Positions 33,870 through 42,234 of a DNA stretch of 64,000 bases are shown in pieces. Position 1 is the stretch's first letter, and the number at the start of each line of letters is the position of its first letter. The notes under the pieces were generated by a model. The model worked only from the letters and a program-made list of their open reading frames with translations. It did not search any database and was not told where the DNA came from. The stretch is taken from NCBI GenBank assembly GCA_044341625.1, contig JBIIRI010000001.1, positions 30,303-94,302 of the forward strand. Reading direction: 5' to 3'. The translations under genes and the position numbers were made by a program. This DNA comes from Falsiroseomonas sp044341625 (GTDB lineage: Bacteria > Pseudomonadota > Alphaproteobacteria > Acetobacterales > Acetobacteraceae).

Positions 33870-34511
33870 TCAGCGCCGCGGCAAATCCTCACGCTCGATG
33901 CCGCCGGCGCCGGCCGGGGCGGCGGCCGAGCCGGCCGGCTCCACCCATTCCCGCAGATTGCGGCGCACCTGAAACTCCAGCTCGACATTCAGGTCGTCCA
34001 TAGCCTGGCGGACGATCTCCTCCGCCGCGCGGCGGCGATCGGCGGCAGAGGTGCCGTCCGGCAGCGTGCGCTGGCGGCGCGCCTGGGATTCGACGAAGGC
34101 AGCGCGCCGTCCATCCGCCCCGAGGATCTCGAGCCGCCCTTCCAGCCGGACCGCCAGCCTCTCACCCGGGTCGCCGCTGAACATGCCGACAAGCCCGCCC
34201 GGGCCCGCCAGCTGTTCCCGGCGGAACTCGGCCGCCTGGACCAGGAAGCGGGCCTTGGCCCTGGTGCCCATCGCGACCAGCCGGTCTTCCGCCATGCGGA
34301 CCATCTCGGCATCCGGCCGGAGGGGCACGGGCAGGTCGATGCGGACGGCGGTCGCGGCGGGGGGCACCACCTCCACCTCGGCTACGTTCAGGCGGATCGG
34401 CGTCAGGTGGCGATAGCCGCTGACCAGCGGCTGCAACGTCTCCGGCGTTCCGCTGGCGCAGGCGGTGGCGGCCAAGGGCAGGGCGAGCAGCATCGTCCGG
34501 CGCGTGAACAT
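33870..34511 (-). CDS. Putative lipoprotein of unknown function
   Basis: 213 residues. The N-terminus MFTRRTMLLALPLAATAC is a lipoprotein signal with lipobox LAATAC and Cys18. The mature part has no family I recognise: a beta-rich region (IRLNVAEVEVVPP), a conserved-looking RLVAMGTRAKARF, a strand-rich middle (LAVRLEGRLEIL) and a helical C-terminal part with AAEEIVRQAMDDLNVELEFQVRRNLREW. This resembles outer-membrane-anchored lipoproteins of Acetobacteraceae. Convergent with folE; 74 bases separate it from the upstream methyltransferase gene. Confidence 0.7.
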   Translation of the reverse strand: MFTRRTMLLALPLAATACASGTPETLQPLVSGYRHLTPIRLNVAEVEVVPPAATAVRIDLPVPLRPDAEMVRMAEDRLVAMGTRAKARFLVQAAEFRREQLAGPGGLVGMFSGDPGERLAVRLEGRLEILGADGRRAAFVESQARRQRTLPDGTSAADRRRAAEEIVRQAMDDLNVELEFQVRRNLREWVEPAGSAAAPAGAGGIEREDLPRR

Positions 34512-34585
34512 CGTGGGGACCCCCTTGGAATATGGCCGCAATCTAGATCAGGGCCGGCCCGGTTGGAACCGCGCCGGCACCAAGG

Positions 34586-35833
34586 CTAGCCGGCTGGGGC
34601 GGCCAGCAGCATCCGGTTCAGGCGTTCCATGGCACGCGACAGCTCCGCGCGGTCGCGCGCGACCTGCTCGGGCGCCGCGCCGGCCGCGACGACCTCGGCC
34701 ACGATCTCGCCCCAGCTTCGCTTGCCATCCACCCGCGCCAGCAGCGCGCCGGCCAGCCGGGGCAGCGGGACCTGGGCGCGCAGCCCGTCCCAGGTCACCG
34801 GCAACACGCCATCCGCCCGCAAGCCCTTGGCCAGCGCCGGTCCGTCCAGTTCGCGCAGCACCGGCACGGCGGCGTCATCCTCCCAGGGCGGGGCCGCGAC
34901 CGGATCCTCGGCGCGGACGCAATAGGCAATGTGGATGCCCATATTGCCGCAGATCGCCTCCGCCAGCGCCGCCCGCCCGATCGGGTCGAGCTCCGCGCCC
35001 AGCCCGCGCAACCTGGGGTCCGCCAGCCAGGTATCGGGATCGTAGCGCAGCGGCTCCACCAACGTCGCGATGCGCAGGCCCGCCCCGGCGACCAGGGCGG
35101 CCAGCTGCGGCACGGTGAAGGCGACATCGCGCGGGTTCAGCAGCAGGTCATAGAGCCCCGCATCGCCGCCCCGGATGTGGTCGTCGATCCAGGGGTTCTT
35201 CTTGAGCCATGCGGTCTCCGGCAGCGCCTTCCACAGCCGCTTCGCCACATCGACGCGGGCGGGCGGCGGGTTCTCGGCCGGGGCGAGCAGCCGCAGCGCG
35301 TCCTGCAGCATGTAGACGCCGGTGCGCCCATGCGGCGCATAGACCATCAGCCCGATCCCACCCCCCGGCGCCAGCACCGAGGCCAGCGCCGCCAGCCCTT
35401 CCGCCGGGTCGGGCAGGTGGTGCAGCACGCCGCAGCAATCGATGTAGTCGAAGGGGCCGAGCCCCGAGCGCGGCAGGTCCAGGATCGAGCCTTCCTCGAA
35501 GGCGATGTTCTCCAGCTTCCGCGCTTGGGCGCGCGCGGTCGCGACCTTCCGCGCATGCCCCGAGCGGTCGAGCCAGGTGACGGAGCCCGACCGCCCCGCC
35601 CAGGCCATCTGCTGGGCCAGCATGAGGGTGCCATCCCCCGACCCGCCGCCCGCCATCAGCGCCTTCAGCGGCCGCGAGGCCGGGCGCCGGGCGCCGAAGA
35701 CCCAATGATCGACCTCCCGGAGGTGGGAGGGGCTGCCGACGACAAGGCGCCGCGCTTCCTCCCGCGGGTCGCGGGCGGGGTAGGGATAGGCCTCGTATTG
35801 GGCGGCAAGCTGGCGGTCGGTGAGGTCGCTCAT
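34586..35833 (-). CDS. SAM-dependent class I methyltransferase with C-terminal extension
   Basis: 415 residues. It starts MSDLTDRQLAAQYEAYPYPARDP, a Y-x-A-Y-P-Y motif seen in tRNA/peptide-modifying methyltransferase relatives. The Rossmann region has ALMAGGGSGDGTLML (motif I, about 57-72), VTWLDRSGHARKVA (motif II) and FDYIDCCGVLHHLPDP (motif IV). The last 120 residues carry a winged-helix-like segment (LAGALLARVDGKRSWGEIVAEV). The acceptor cannot be deduced. It is divergent from the IalB-like gene with 81 bases between them. Confidence 0.75.
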   Translation of the reverse strand: MSDLTDRQLAAQYEAYPYPARDPREEARRLVVGSPSHLREVDHWVFGARRPASRPLKALMAGGGSGDGTLMLAQQMAWAGRSGSVTWLDRSGHARKVATARAQARKLENIAFEEGSILDLPRSGLGPFDYIDCCGVLHHLPDPAEGLAALASVLAPGGGIGLMVYAPHGRTGVYMLQDALRLLAPAENPPPARVDVAKRLWKALPETAWLKKNPWIDDHIRGGDAGLYDLLLNPRDVAFTVPQLAALVAGAGLRIATLVEPLRYDPDTWLADPRLRGLGAELDPIGRAALAEAICGNMGIHIAYCVRAEDPVAAPPWEDDAAVPVLRELDGPALAKGLRADGVLPVTWDGLRAQVPLPRLAGALLARVDGKRSWGEIVAEVVAAGAAPEQVARDRAELSRAMERLNRMLLAAPAG

Positions 35834-35914
35834 GGCCTGCGTGCATAGGCGTATGGCGCGCCGGGCGGAAGGCGGGCGGTTGTCCGGCCCCCGGCCGCGC
35901 CGTATCTAGCGCGG

Positions 35915-36472
35915 ATGCCCCGCAACCTTATCCTTGCCGCAGCGTCGCTGCTGGCGGCTTCCTTGGCCGTGGCGCCGGCAGCCGCCCAGGCCCAAACCCA
36001 GTCCCAGGGCCAGGCGGCGCGCGCGCAGCCGACCCGGATCGGCACGTTCCAGAACTGGATCGCCGCGCACACCCAGGAACAGGGGCAGAAGGTCTGTTAC
36101 GCCTTCACCAACCCCACCCGCAGCGAAGGCGGGCCGCAGAACCGCAGCACCGTCACCCTCACCGTCACCCATCGCCAAACGGGGCGCGATCAGGTCGCGG
36201 TCTCGGTCGGCTACCCCTATGCGCGCCAGGCGGAGGCGGTGTTGACGGTCGGCACGACCGAGTTCCGATCCTACGCAACGGTGCAATCCAGCGCCTTCTT
36301 CCAGAACGGCGCGCAGCTGATCGGCGCCTTCCGCAACGGGCGCGATGCGGTGGTTCGCAGCCCCGGCCCGCCCGGGCGCGGCGCGGTGACGGACACCTTC
36401 CCGCTGGCCGGCTTCTCGGCGGCCTATGAGGCGATCTCCCGCGAATGCCCGGCGCCGAGGCCCGCGCGATGA
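35915..36472 (+). CDS. Invasion-associated locus B (IalB)-like exported protein
   Basis: 185 residues. The signal peptide is MPRNLILAAASLLAASLAVAPAAAQA. After a Gln-rich linker the mature part shows the IalB pattern: W-I-A near 50, KVCYAF, a TVTVTH-like strand, and a C-terminal PLAGFSAAYEAISREC. IalB was named in Bartonella but homologues are general periplasmic proteins in alphaproteobacteria; the role is not settled. Its TGA overlaps the rlmN start (ATGA). Confidence 0.75.
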   Translation: MPRNLILAAASLLAASLAVAPAAAQAQTQSQGQAARAQPTRIGTFQNWIAAHTQEQGQKVCYAFTNPTRSEGGPQNRSTVTLTVTHRQTGRDQVAVSVGYPYARQAEAVLTVGTTEFRSYATVQSSAFFQNGAQLIGAFRNGRDAVVRSPGPPGRGAVTDTFPLAGFSAAYEAISRECPAPRPAR

Positions 36473-37662
36473 GCGACGCGGCGGCGCTGCCCACGCAGGA
36501 CCTCACGGCGCAGGAACGCGACCGCATCCTGGCCAAGGCCGCGTTGTTCGCGCCGCCCCCCGCGACCCTGCCCGATGGCCGCCGCGACCTGGTCGGCCTG
36601 TCGCGGGCGGAGCTGGAGGCGGAGATGGTCGCGATCGGGGAGAAGCCCTTCCGCGCCCGGCAGATCTGGCACTGGATCTACCACCAGGGCGAGACCGACT
36701 TTTCCCGCATGCCGACCATCGCCAAGCCGATGCAGGCAAAGCTGGCGGAACGCTTCGTCGTCGGCCGGCCAGAGGTCACGGCCGTCCAGACCAGCGAGGA
36801 CACGACGCGGAAATTCCTGTTCCGCTGGCGTGATGGCCAGCAGGTCGAGACCGTCTACATCCCCGACCGGCACGAGGATCGCGGCGCCGTCTGCATCAGC
36901 ACCCAGGTGGGCTGCACCCTGTCCTGCACCTTCTGCCACACCGGCACGCAGAAGCTGGTGCGGAACCTGGGCGCGGCGGAGATCGTCGGCCAGTTCATGG
37001 CCGCGCGCGACAGCTATGGCGAATGGCCCAGCCCGAAGGACGGCACGCCGCGCCTGCTGTCCAACATCGTCGTCATGGGCATGGGCGAGCCACTCTATAA
37101 CTACGAGGCCACCGCCAAGGCCCTGAAGATCGTCATGGACCATGAGGGCATCGGCCTGTCCCGCCGGCGCATCACGCTGTCCACCTCCGGCGTCGTGCCG
37201 ATGATGGATCGCTGCGGGCAGGAACTGGGCGTCGGCCTCGCGGTGTCGCTGCATGCGGTGACGAACGAGCTGCGCAACGAGATCGTGCCGCTGAACCGCA
37301 AATACCCGATCGAGGAGCTGCTGGCCGCCTGCCGCCGCTATCCCGGCGCGTCCAATGCGCGGCGCATCACCTTCGAATACGTCATGCTGCGCGGCGTGAA
37401 CGACAGCGAGGCCGAGGCGCGCGAGCTCGTGCGGTTGCTCAAGGGCATCCCCGCGAAGGTGAACCTGATCCCCTTCAACCCCTGGCCGGGCAGCCCCTAT
37501 CTCACCAGCCGGACGGAGCAGGTGCAGCGCTTCGCCGACATCGTGATGGATGCCGGCTATTCCAGCCCGATCCGCCGCCCGCGCGGGCGCGACATCCTCG
37601 CGGCCTGCGGCCAGCTGAAGACCGAGAGCGAGCGCGCGCGGAAGAAGGCGGGCCCAGCGTGA
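36469..37662 (+). CDS. rlmN: Dual-specificity 23S rRNA/tRNA adenine C2-methyltransferase RlmN
   Basis: 397 residues. This radical-SAM enzyme methylates A2503 of 23S rRNA and A37 of some tRNAs. The cluster motif CxxxCxxC is C149-TLS-C153-TF-C156, followed by HTGTQKLVRNL. VVMGMGEPLYNYE, GLSRRRITLSTSG and GVNDSEAEA are family signatures; a conserved Cys near the C-terminus in DILAACGQL fits the second active-site cysteine. The start overlaps the IalB-like stop; the stop overlaps the MOSC gene start as GTGA. Confidence 0.96.
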   Translation: MSDAAALPTQDLTAQERDRILAKAALFAPPPATLPDGRRDLVGLSRAELEAEMVAIGEKPFRARQIWHWIYHQGETDFSRMPTIAKPMQAKLAERFVVGRPEVTAVQTSEDTTRKFLFRWRDGQQVETVYIPDRHEDRGAVCISTQVGCTLSCTFCHTGTQKLVRNLGAAEIVGQFMAARDSYGEWPSPKDGTPRLLSNIVVMGMGEPLYNYEATAKALKIVMDHEGIGLSRRRITLSTSGVVPMMDRCGQELGVGLAVSLHAVTNELRNEIVPLNRKYPIEELLAACRRYPGASNARRITFEYVMLRGVNDSEAEARELVRLLKGIPAKVNLIPFNPWPGSPYLTSRTEQVQRFADIVMDAGYSSPIRRPRGRDILAACGQLKTESERARKKAGPA

Positions 37663-38201
37663 GGGGCCTGGTGCGGGCCGTCGCGGCAAGCCCGGCGCAT
37701 GGATTCTCCAAGCCTGCTCTGCCCGCCATCCGCCTGTTGGCGGGGCTCGGGGTTGAGGGCGATGCCCATTGCGGCGTGACGGTGAAGCACCGTTCCCGCG
37801 TCGCGAAGGACCCCACCCAACCCAATCTGCGCCAGCTGCACCTGATCCATGCCGAATTGTTCGCGGAACTCGCGGCCGCCGGCTTTACCCTCGCGCCCGG
37901 CGTGCTGGGGGAGAATGTGACGACAGAGGGCCTCGACCTGCTCGCCCTGCCGCGCGGCACAAGGCTGCATCTGGGCGAGAGCGCTGTCGCGGAGGTCACC
38001 GGGCTGCGGAACCCGTGCTGGCAGATCGACACAATCCAGGCCGGGCTGATGCAGGCCTGCCTCGGCCGCGACGCGGCGGGGGGCTTGGTTCGCAAGACCG
38101 GGGTGATGGCGGTGGTGCTGGCCGGCGGCGATGTCGCGCCCGGCGATGCGATCCGCGTGGTGCTGCCACCCCGGCCGCACGAGCCGCTCGGCGTTGTCTG
38201 A
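37659..38201 (+). CDS. MOSC domain-containing protein
   Basis: 180 residues, GTG start overlapping the rlmN stop by four bases. MOSC (molybdenum cofactor sulfurase C-terminal) domains bind sulfur or molybdenum cofactor derivatives. Typical parts are LGVEGDAHCG near 27, LFAELAAAGFTLAPGVLGENVTTEGLDLLALP and the conserved cysteine in GLRNPCWQID. The final AGGDVAPGDAIRV matches other MOSC ends. Tight coupling to rlmN is seen but a functional reason is not clear. Specific substrate unknown. Confidence 0.88.
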   Translation: MRGLVRAVAASPAHGFSKPALPAIRLLAGLGVEGDAHCGVTVKHRSRVAKDPTQPNLRQLHLIHAELFAELAAAGFTLAPGVLGENVTTEGLDLLALPRGTRLHLGESAVAEVTGLRNPCWQIDTIQAGLMQACLGRDAAGGLVRKTGVMAVVLAGGDVAPGDAIRVVLPPRPHEPLGVV

Positions 38202-39369
38202 CGCCAGCCGGGTCTCGCCGCCGATCTGGCTGATGGCGCTGGCCGCCTTCACCGTCGGCTGCGGGATGCGGGTGCTGGATCCGCTGATGCCGATGATGGC
38301 GCGCGATTTCGGGGTCAGCCTGGCCGCCGTGGCGCCGCTGATCGGCGGCTTCGCGCTGGCGTATGGGCTGGGCCAGCTCGGCGCCGGGCCGGTCGGGGAT
38401 GCGCTGGGCAAGCTGCGCGTCACGGCGGTGGCGATCGGGCTGTATGCGGGCACCCTGGTCGGCGCGGCGCTAGTGCCTGACCTTGGCGGGCTGCTGGCGA
38501 TGCGCGTGGTCTCGGGGCTGGTCGCGGCGGCGACGATCCCGCTGATGATGGCGCATATCGGCGATGCCGTGCCCTATGACCGGCGCCAAGCGGTGCTCGG
38601 GCAATTCATGACCGGCATGGTGATGGCGCAGCTCCTGGCCGGGCCGATTTCCGGCGTGGTCGGGGAATGGGCAGGCTGGCGGGCGTCATTCCTTGTGCTC
38701 GGGCTGCTGGCGGCGGCGATCGCGGTCGTCTTCGCGGTGCTGATCGGCCCGGCCTGGCGCGTCGGCGGCCGTGGGCGGCAGGCGATGGGGCTTGGCGGGT
38801 TCCTCCGCGTGTTCGGCCGGCCAGCCGGGCGGCGGCTGATGCTGGCCGCGGCGGGCGACGGGGCGCTGCTGTTCGGCGGCGCCTTTCCCTTCGTCGCCTC
38901 CTACCTCATCGAGGGCTTCGCGCTGTCGGCGGCCGAGGCGGGGCTGATCGCGGCGGGCTTCGGGCTCGGGTCGCTCGCCTATACGCGCTGCGCGCCGTGG
39001 CTGGTGCGGCGCTTCGGCGAGCGGGGGATGGTGCTGTGGGGCGGCATCGGGCTGGCGGCGGGGCTGACCGGGATCGCGCTCGCGCCGTCCTGGTGGGTGG
39101 TGGCCCTGGCGCAGGTTGCGATGGGGCTGCTGTTCTTCATGCTGCATGGCGTCCTGCAGGCCCGCGCGACGGAAGCGCTGCCGGAGGCGCGCGGCACGGC
39201 GGTGGCGAGCTTCGCCATGTCGCTGTTCCTCGGCCAGAGCCTGGGCGCGGTGATCTTCGGCACGCTGATCGCGACCGCCGGCTTCGCCCTGTCCTTCCTG
39301 GTGGCGGCGGTCGGCATCCTGGCGCTCGCATTCGCCATCGGCCGCTGGGTCATTCCGCGCCAAGCCTGA
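38194..39369 (+). CDS. MFS transporter
   Basis: 391 residues with about 12 membrane helices. AFTVGCGMRVLDPLMPMMARDFGVSL and GGFALAYGLGQLGAGPVGDALGK are typical of the multidrug/arabinose-efflux-like branch of the major facilitator superfamily. The start is uncertain: TTG 38194 overlaps the end of the MOSC gene and gives a 12-residue leader; ATG 38233 would start within the first helix. It is the last gene of the ialB-like/rlmN/MOSC run. Substrate unknown. Confidence 0.78.
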   Translation: MSDASRVSPPIWLMALAAFTVGCGMRVLDPLMPMMARDFGVSLAAVAPLIGGFALAYGLGQLGAGPVGDALGKLRVTAVAIGLYAGTLVGAALVPDLGGLLAMRVVSGLVAAATIPLMMAHIGDAVPYDRRQAVLGQFMTGMVMAQLLAGPISGVVGEWAGWRASFLVLGLLAAAIAVVFAVLIGPAWRVGGRGRQAMGLGGFLRVFGRPAGRRLMLAAAGDGALLFGGAFPFVASYLIEGFALSAAEAGLIAAGFGLGSLAYTRCAPWLVRRFGERGMVLWGGIGLAAGLTGIALAPSWWVVALAQVAMGLLFFMLHGVLQARATEALPEARGTAVASFAMSLFLGQSLGAVIFGTLIATAGFALSFLVAAVGILALAFAIGRWVIPRQA

Positions 39370-39412
39370 CAAGCGCCAGCGCACGCGGCGAACGAGGGGG
39401 GGCGCGGCCGGC

Positions 39413-39446
39413 AAAGAAAAAGGGCCACCGCTTGCGCGGTGGCCCT
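39413..39446 (-). terminator. Rho-independent terminator of tRNA-Ala
   Basis: On the minus strand GGGCCACCG pairs with CGGTGGCCC around a six-base loop and is followed by TTTTTCTTT. It lies 36 bases beyond the tRNA 3' end, in the direction of tRNA transcription. It may also serve the convergent MFS gene. Confidence 0.88.
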
Positions 39447-39481
39447 GATCCTGGCGCGCCGGGCAAGCCGCGCGCCGAAAC

Positions 39482-39557
<76 letters not shown>

Positions 39558-39698
39558 GTAGTCGCGGGAGGCGCCCTATAGCTTCCGTGTTCGGGGGGCG
39601 CAAGCCTCCCGCCCGCCTCTTCGTGCAACCGCCCCCTTCCCTGTCGCGACGCCCCCCAATAGGGTGCGCGGCACCAGACCAAGGGAACCCCACCCGCC

Positions 39699-40433
39699 AT
39701 GCGCAAAGTCCATCCGGATGCGAGGACCGCCCTCGCCGGGCTGCTGAAGGACGGCATGACCATCATGTCCGGCGGCTTCGGCATCTCCGGCATCCCGTCC
39801 CTGCTGATCGAGGCGATTCGGGAAAGTGGCGTGAAGGATCTCACCATCATCTCGAACAATGCCGGCATCGACGGGGTCGGACTCGGCGTGCTGCTGCAGA
39901 CGCGCCAGATCCGGAAGATGATCAGCTCCTATGTCGGGGAGAACGCGACCTTCGCGAAGCAGTACCTGGCCGGTGAGTTGGAGATCGAGTTCAACCCGCA
40001 GGGCACGCTGGCGGAGCGCATCCGATCGGGCGGGGCGGGTATCCCGGCCTTCTACACCAAGACCGGCGTCGGCACGCAGATCGCCGATGGCAAGCCCACC
40101 GCCGAGTTCGACGGCGAGACCTATGTGATGGAACGCACGCTGTTCGCGGACCTCGCCATCATCCATGCCTATATGGGCGACCACGAAGGCAACCTCGCCT
40201 ACCGGAAGACGGCGCGAAACTTCAACCCGATCATGGCGACCGCCGCGAAGGTCACCGTCGCGCAGGTGGAGCACCTGGTGCGCCCGGGTGAGATCGACGC
40301 GGACCACATCCACACGCCGGGCATTTTCGTGAAGCGCCTCATCGCCTGCCCGCCGGGCTTCGAGAAGCAGATCGAGAACCGCACCGTCACCAAGCACCCC
40401 GCGGCCGCCGCCGGCCCCGATAGGACTTCGTGA
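39699..40433 (+). CDS. scoA: 3-oxoacid CoA-transferase subunit A
   Basis: 244 residues. With subunit B it moves CoA from succinyl-CoA to acetoacetate or a related 3-oxo acid. GMTIMSGGFGISGIP near residue 20, ISNNAGIDGVGLG, AGGAGIPAFYTKTGVGT-type (here GGAGIPAFYTKTGVGT) and MERTLFADLAIIHAYMGD are typical of the A subunit. The TGA stop is also the first three bases of a multi-hairpin repeat, so the repeat has set the C-terminus (AAAAGPDRTS). The B subunit gene begins 150 bases later. Confidence 0.93.
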   Translation: MRKVHPDARTALAGLLKDGMTIMSGGFGISGIPSLLIEAIRESGVKDLTIISNNAGIDGVGLGVLLQTRQIRKMISSYVGENATFAKQYLAGELEIEFNPQGTLAERIRSGGAGIPAFYTKTGVGTQIADGKPTAEFDGETYVMERTLFADLAIIHAYMGDHEGNLAYRKTARNFNPIMATAAKVTVAQVEHLVRPGEIDADHIHTPGIFVKRLIACPPGFEKQIENRTVTKHPAAAAGPDRTS

Positions 40434-40557
40434 TGCCCTCAGACGCCGGGCGCCGGCTCCGCCGGCTTGGCTTCGCGCAGGCGACTGTTGCATCGGCGCC
40501 TGCGGACTGTTTGTGCGCGGCGCGCATTCGCGCGCTCGGCGCGCTTGCGCACGCCGC
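40431..40557 (+). repeat. Multi-hairpin interspersed repeat, copy 4, inside the scoAB operon
   Basis: Head TGATGCCCTCA with CGCCGGGCG, then GCCGGC-TCC-GCCGGC, TTGGCTT, a long stem GCAGGCG/CGCCTGC with a larger loop, GCGCGC-ATTC-GCGCGC, and an enclosing GTGCGC/GCGCAC stem. Order and loops match the other copies while most stem bases differ. It fills nearly the entire space between the subunit genes. Confidence 0.75.
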
Positions 40558-40583
40558 CATCCCCTTTTCCCGGAGGTAGCTCC

Positions 40584-41231
40584 ATGCCCTGGACCCGCGA
40601 CGAAATGGCGGCCCGCGCCGCCCGCGAATTGCAGGACGGCTTCTATGTGAACCTCGGGATCGGCATCCCGACGCTGGTGGCCAACCACGTCCCCGCCGGC
40701 ATGACCGTGCAGCTGCAATCCGAGAACGGCATGCTCGGCCTCGGCCCCTTCCCCTATGAGGGAGAGGAGGATCCGGACCTCATCAACGCCGGCAAGCAGA
40801 CCATCACCCAGCTGCCGACCAGCAGCTTCTTCGACAGCGCCCAATCCTTCGGGATGATCCGCGGCGGCCATATCGACCTGTCGATCCTCGGCGCGCTGCA
40901 GGTGGCGCAGAACGGGGACCTCGCGAACTGGATGATCCCCGGCAAGATGGTGAAGGGGATGGGCGGGGCGATGGACCTCGTCGCCGGGGTGAAGAAGGTG
41001 ATCGTGCTGATGGAGCACACGGCCGGCAGCAGCGCGAAGCTGCTCACGGCCTGCAACCTGCCCCTGACCGGCCGGCGGGTGGTGGACATGGTGATCACCG
41101 ACCTCGGCGTCTTCGCCATCGACAAAAAGGGCGATGCGCCGATGCGGCTGGTGGAGGTCGCCAACGGCGTGACGGAGGCCGAGATCCGCGCGAAGACCGA
41201 AGCCGATTACAGGGTGGCCGTGCCCGCCTGA
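40584..41231 (+). CDS. scoB: 3-oxoacid CoA-transferase subunit B
   Basis: 215 residues. The catalytic glutamate lies in LQSENGMLGLGP (SENG motif, about residue 50), which carries the CoA thioester. NLGIGIPTLVANHVP, FFDSAQSFGMIRGGHIDLSILG and GKMVKGMGGAMDLVAGVKKVIV are signatures of the family. CGGAGGTAG provides a good ribosome site ten bases before ATG 40584. The pair with scoA allows use of ketone bodies or poly-hydroxybutyrate-derived acetoacetate. Confidence 0.95.
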   Translation: MPWTRDEMAARAARELQDGFYVNLGIGIPTLVANHVPAGMTVQLQSENGMLGLGPFPYEGEEDPDLINAGKQTITQLPTSSFFDSAQSFGMIRGGHIDLSILGALQVAQNGDLANWMIPGKMVKGMGGAMDLVAGVKKVIVLMEHTAGSSAKLLTACNLPLTGRRVVDMVITDLGVFAIDKKGDAPMRLVEVANGVTEAEIRAKTEADYRVAVPA

Positions 41232-41249
41232 GCGGGATGGGGTGAGACC

Positions 41250-41287
41250 CCCTCACCCCGACCCTCTCCCCCTGAAGGGGGAGAGGG
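41250..41287 (-). repeat. CCCTCTCC/GGAGAGGG palindromic element, copy 3 (inverted), likely bidirectional terminator
   Basis: CCCTCACCCCGA precedes an 11-bp perfect stem, CCCTCTCCCCC (41262-41272) with GGGGGAGAGGG (41277-41287), loop TGAA. It is the inverse orientation of copy 1. It lies between convergent scoB (ends 41231) and uppP (ends 41299) and is followed by AAAT on the plus strand. Confidence 0.75.
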
Positions 41288-41298
41288 AAATAGCCGGC

Positions 41299-42102
41299 TC
41301 AGCCGAGCGCGAGCACCACCAGCATCACGCCGCCCAGCGCGATGCGGTACCAGCCGAAGGGCGTGAAGCCGATGCGCGCGATCACCGCCATCAGCCAGCG
41401 CACCACCACCAGCGCCACCACGAAGGCCGTCACGAAGCCGACGCCGATCTGCGCCAGCCCCGTCAGGTCCAGCTCGTTGCGACCCTTGTAGAGGGCATAG
41501 ACGGTGGCCGCGAACATCGTCGGGATCGCCAGCAGGAAGGAGAACTCCGCCGCCGCCCGCCGCTCCACGCCCAGCAGCAGCGCGGTGATGATCGTCGCCC
41601 CCGAACGCGAGGTGCCGGGGATCATCGCCAGCACCTGGCCGAACCCGATCAGCAGCGCGCCAAGCGGCCCGATCTCCGGCACCGATCGGATGGTGGCGTG
41701 CGGCCGCCAACGTTCGATCGCGATGATGGCAACGCCACCCACGATCAGCGCGACGCAGACGATCCAGGGGTTGAACAGCATCGCATGGATCGTGGAGTAG
41801 AAGGTCGCGCCGATGATCATCGCCGGGATGAAGGCGAGGATGATGTTCACCGCGTAGAAGCGCTCCGGCCCCGGCCGCCAGGCCTTGAGCGCGAGGTCCA
41901 TCAGCGTGCGCCAGAACACCACGACGACGGCAAGTATGGCGCCCAGCTGGATCGCGATCTTGAAGGTGGCGCTGCCGGGACCGGTGAAGCCGATCAGCTC
42001 GCCCAGCAGGATCAGGTGGCCGGTGGAGGAGATCGGGAGGAATTCGGTGATGCCCTCCACGATGCCCATCAGCAGGGCGGAGAACAGCGCTTCGGCATCC
42101 AT
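41299..42102 (-). CDS. uppP: Undecaprenyl-diphosphatase
   Basis: 267 residues, about seven to eight membrane helices (BacA/UppP family). It dephosphorylates undecaprenyl diphosphate so the lipid carrier can return to peptidoglycan synthesis, and can give bacitracin resistance. Motif one, GIVEGITEFLPISSTGHLIL, carries the catalytic Glu residues (about 14-32); motif two, PGTSRSGATI, lies near residue 165. ATG 42102 is used; an in-frame ATG at 42159 would add a non-conserved leader. Confidence 0.95.
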   Translation of the reverse strand: MDAEALFSALLMGIVEGITEFLPISSTGHLILLGELIGFTGPGSATFKIAIQLGAILAVVVVFWRTLMDLALKAWRPGPERFYAVNIILAFIPAMIIGATFYSTIHAMLFNPWIVCVALIVGGVAIIAIERWRPHATIRSVPEIGPLGALLIGFGQVLAMIPGTSRSGATIITALLLGVERRAAAEFSFLLAIPTMFAATVYALYKGRNELDLTGLAQIGVGFVTAFVVALVVVRWLMAVIARIGFTPFGWYRIALGGVMLVVLALG

Positions 42103-42181
42103 CGTGGCAGGTCGCTCCGGAATCGTCGCCAGATAGCCGTGCGGGCGGCGGTCGGCCAAGGGTGCGGGGGATGAACAAATG

Positions 42182-42214
42182 AAAAGCCCCGCCGCCCGGG
42201 TGGGGCGGCGGGGC
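42182..42214 (-). terminator. Rho-independent terminator of the TRAP receptor gene
   Basis: On the minus strand GCCCCGCCGCCC pairs with GGGCGGCGGGGC across a five-base loop, followed by TTTT. It starts 20 bases after the stop of the DctP-type gene and insulates uppP. Confidence 0.88.
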
Positions 42215-42234
42215 CGGTAGGGCGACGGGGCGGG

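Noticed and set aside
36469..38201. A functional link between rlmN and the MOSC gene as a new modification system
   Set aside because: The four-base overlap is seen, but both families are widespread and the sequence gives no shared substrate or motif to support a joint role.
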